Source: Candidatus Methylacidiphilales bacterium
GTDB lineage: Bacteria; Verrucomicrobiota; Verrucomicrobiia; Methylacidiphilales; JAAUTS01
Assembly: GCA_028713655.1 (NCBI GenBank)
Contig: JAQTNW010000014.1
Span: 1 to 64,000 of the forward strand
DNA: 64,000 nt
Direction: 5' to 3'
This document shows, one piece after another, positions 63,204 to 64,000 of the stretch (within the stretch, counting starts at the first letter, position 1; every line of letters starts with the position of its first letter). The notes beneath the pieces were generated by a model. It did not search any database. It was given only the letters and a program-made list of their open reading frames with translations, and was not told the origin of the DNA. Position numbers and translations under genes: made by a program.

Positions 63204-64000
63204 TGCCCGCCTTTATTTTCAAGCGCATCGTTCAGGCATTGCTGGTCCTGGTCGTCGTCGTCTCCGCGACTTTTCTCATGGTTCGCCTCGCCCCCGGCAG
63301 TCCGTTCGGGGCCGAGCGCAAACTGGACCCAGCCGTCGAGCAGCGCCTCAATGCGCACTATCATCTCGACGGCACGATCCCGGAACAGCTTCTCTGCTAT
63401 TGGCGCAACCTGCTCCAGGGAAATCTCGGCGAATCGCTCAAATACAAAAACCGTACCGTTGTTGAAATTCTCGCCCAGGCACTGCCCAAATCGGCCCTCG
63501 TCGGAAGCTGCGCACTTGTGCTTGCGCTCGGGGTCGGCATTGTTGCGGGCAGCCTGGCCGCCGTTTATCATAATGGCCCCCTGGACCGCGCCGCCATGCT
63601 GCTGGCACTCAGCGGCATCTGTCTGCCCCCTTTCCTGCTCGCGCCCCTGGCCATCCTCGTATTCGGCATTTACTTCCAGTGCTTCCCGGTCGCTGGCTGG
63701 GGTTCTCTCGATCATCTCGTCCTGCCGGCCCTCTGCCTTGCAGCACCCTATGCGGCCTACTGCAGCCGCTTGATGCGGTCCAGCATGCTCGATGTACTCG
63801 ACCAGGATTACATCCGGACCGCGCGCGCCAAAGGCGTCGGCGAGAGTACGGTTGTTTTCCGCCATGCCCTGAAATCCGCCATTTTGCCCCTTGTCAGCTT
63901 CACCGGGCCTCTTGCCGCCAACATTTTGACAGGCAGCATGGTGATCGAGGATGTCTTTAAAATCCCGGGGCTTGGGCCTTTCTTTGTAAACAGCGTATTG
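63203..64000 (+). CDS. oppB: Oligopeptide ABC transporter permease OppB-type (3' end outside window)
   Basis: The frame opens with ATG 63203, overlapping the preceding stop, and is still open at the last base; 266 codons are visible. It has several membrane helices, the DppB/OppB N-terminal pattern (FIFKRIVQALLVLVVVVSAT, MVRLAPGSPFG), YHLDGTIPEQLLCYWRNLLQ and the EAA loop DYIRTARAKGVGESTVVFRH. It forms the inner-membrane channel for the binding protein just upstream. The gene is incomplete here. Confidence 0.93.
   Translation, partial: MPAFIFKRIVQALLVLVVVVSATFLMVRLAPGSPFGAERKLDPAVEQRLNAHYHLDGTIPEQLLCYWRNLLQGNLGESLKYKNRTVVEILAQALPKSALVGSCALVLALGVGIVAGSLAAVYHNGPLDRAAMLLALSGICLPPFLLAPLAILVFGIYFQCFPVAGWGSLDHLVLPALCLAAPYAAYCSRLMRSSMLDVLDQDYIRTARAKGVGESTVVFRHALKSAILPLVSFTGPLAANILTGSMVIEDVFKIPGLGPFFVNSVL

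Overview
The window is a gene-dense (GC roughly 55-60%) stretch of a Gram-negative bacterial chromosome. The lipid A genes (lpxI, lpxB), hopanoid radical-SAM enzyme (HpnH), glycogen synthase, nusA-infB-rbfA and gap-pgk-tpiA-secG blocks, an archaeal-type ProRS, and gaps filled with short dispersed repeats fit a member of the PVC group, most likely Verrucomicrobiota. That placement is inference from gene content; no rRNA is present.

Layout. 1-2.0 kb: end of a desaturase-Rieske-reductase fusion. 2.5-3.5 kb: repeat-rich gap. 3.5-15.4 kb: mostly minus-strand housekeeping genes (DinG-type helicase, CbiX-like protein, class II aldolase, an ECF sigma / membrane protein / catalytically dead HtrA operon, polyprenyl synthase, SLR protein, phosphoesterase), with marR-pgeF divergent. 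15.5-15.8 kb: tRNA-His followed by two perfect 97-bp tandem units and part of a third, each carrying the tRNA 3' end. 15.8-22.8 kb: sugar-nucleotide reductase, lipoprotein, farnesyl-diphosphate-type synthase, lpxB / Gfo-Idh / lpxI. 22.8-26.8 kb: nusA-infB-rbfA behind a palindrome and an intrinsic terminator-like hairpin. 26.8-27.3 kb: RelB/YafQ toxin-antitoxin. 27.5-31.2 kb: methyltransferase, SRPBCC protein, FabF-like ketosynthase and FAD oxidoreductase, the last three translationally coupled. 31.6-41.5 kb: nadE, hpnH plus a small partner, glgA, FecR-domain protein, HlyIII and hybrid histidine kinase, lipoprotein. 41.8-47.4 kb: VapBC, proS, and an M16 peptidase-pabB-pabC operon. 47.7-55.1 kb: carbohydrate genes (GH94-like, Nudix, GH38-like lacking its usual nucleophile, HAD phosphatase, LysE exporter). 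55.9-57.6 kb: dGTPase-like and rsmD. 58.0-64.0 kb: gap-pgk-tpiA-secG, then an oligopeptide ABC binding protein and a permease cut by the window end.

The strongest unexplained structures are non-coding: (i) a dispersed element of three consecutive hairpins whose two full copies differ by compensatory base changes in every stem, (ii) the tRNA-His 3'-end tandem array, and (iii) several families of short intergenic repeats. No CRISPR array, intact insertion sequence or prophage was seen; the only recombinase trace is an integrase N-terminal remnant at 6.8-7.1 kb.
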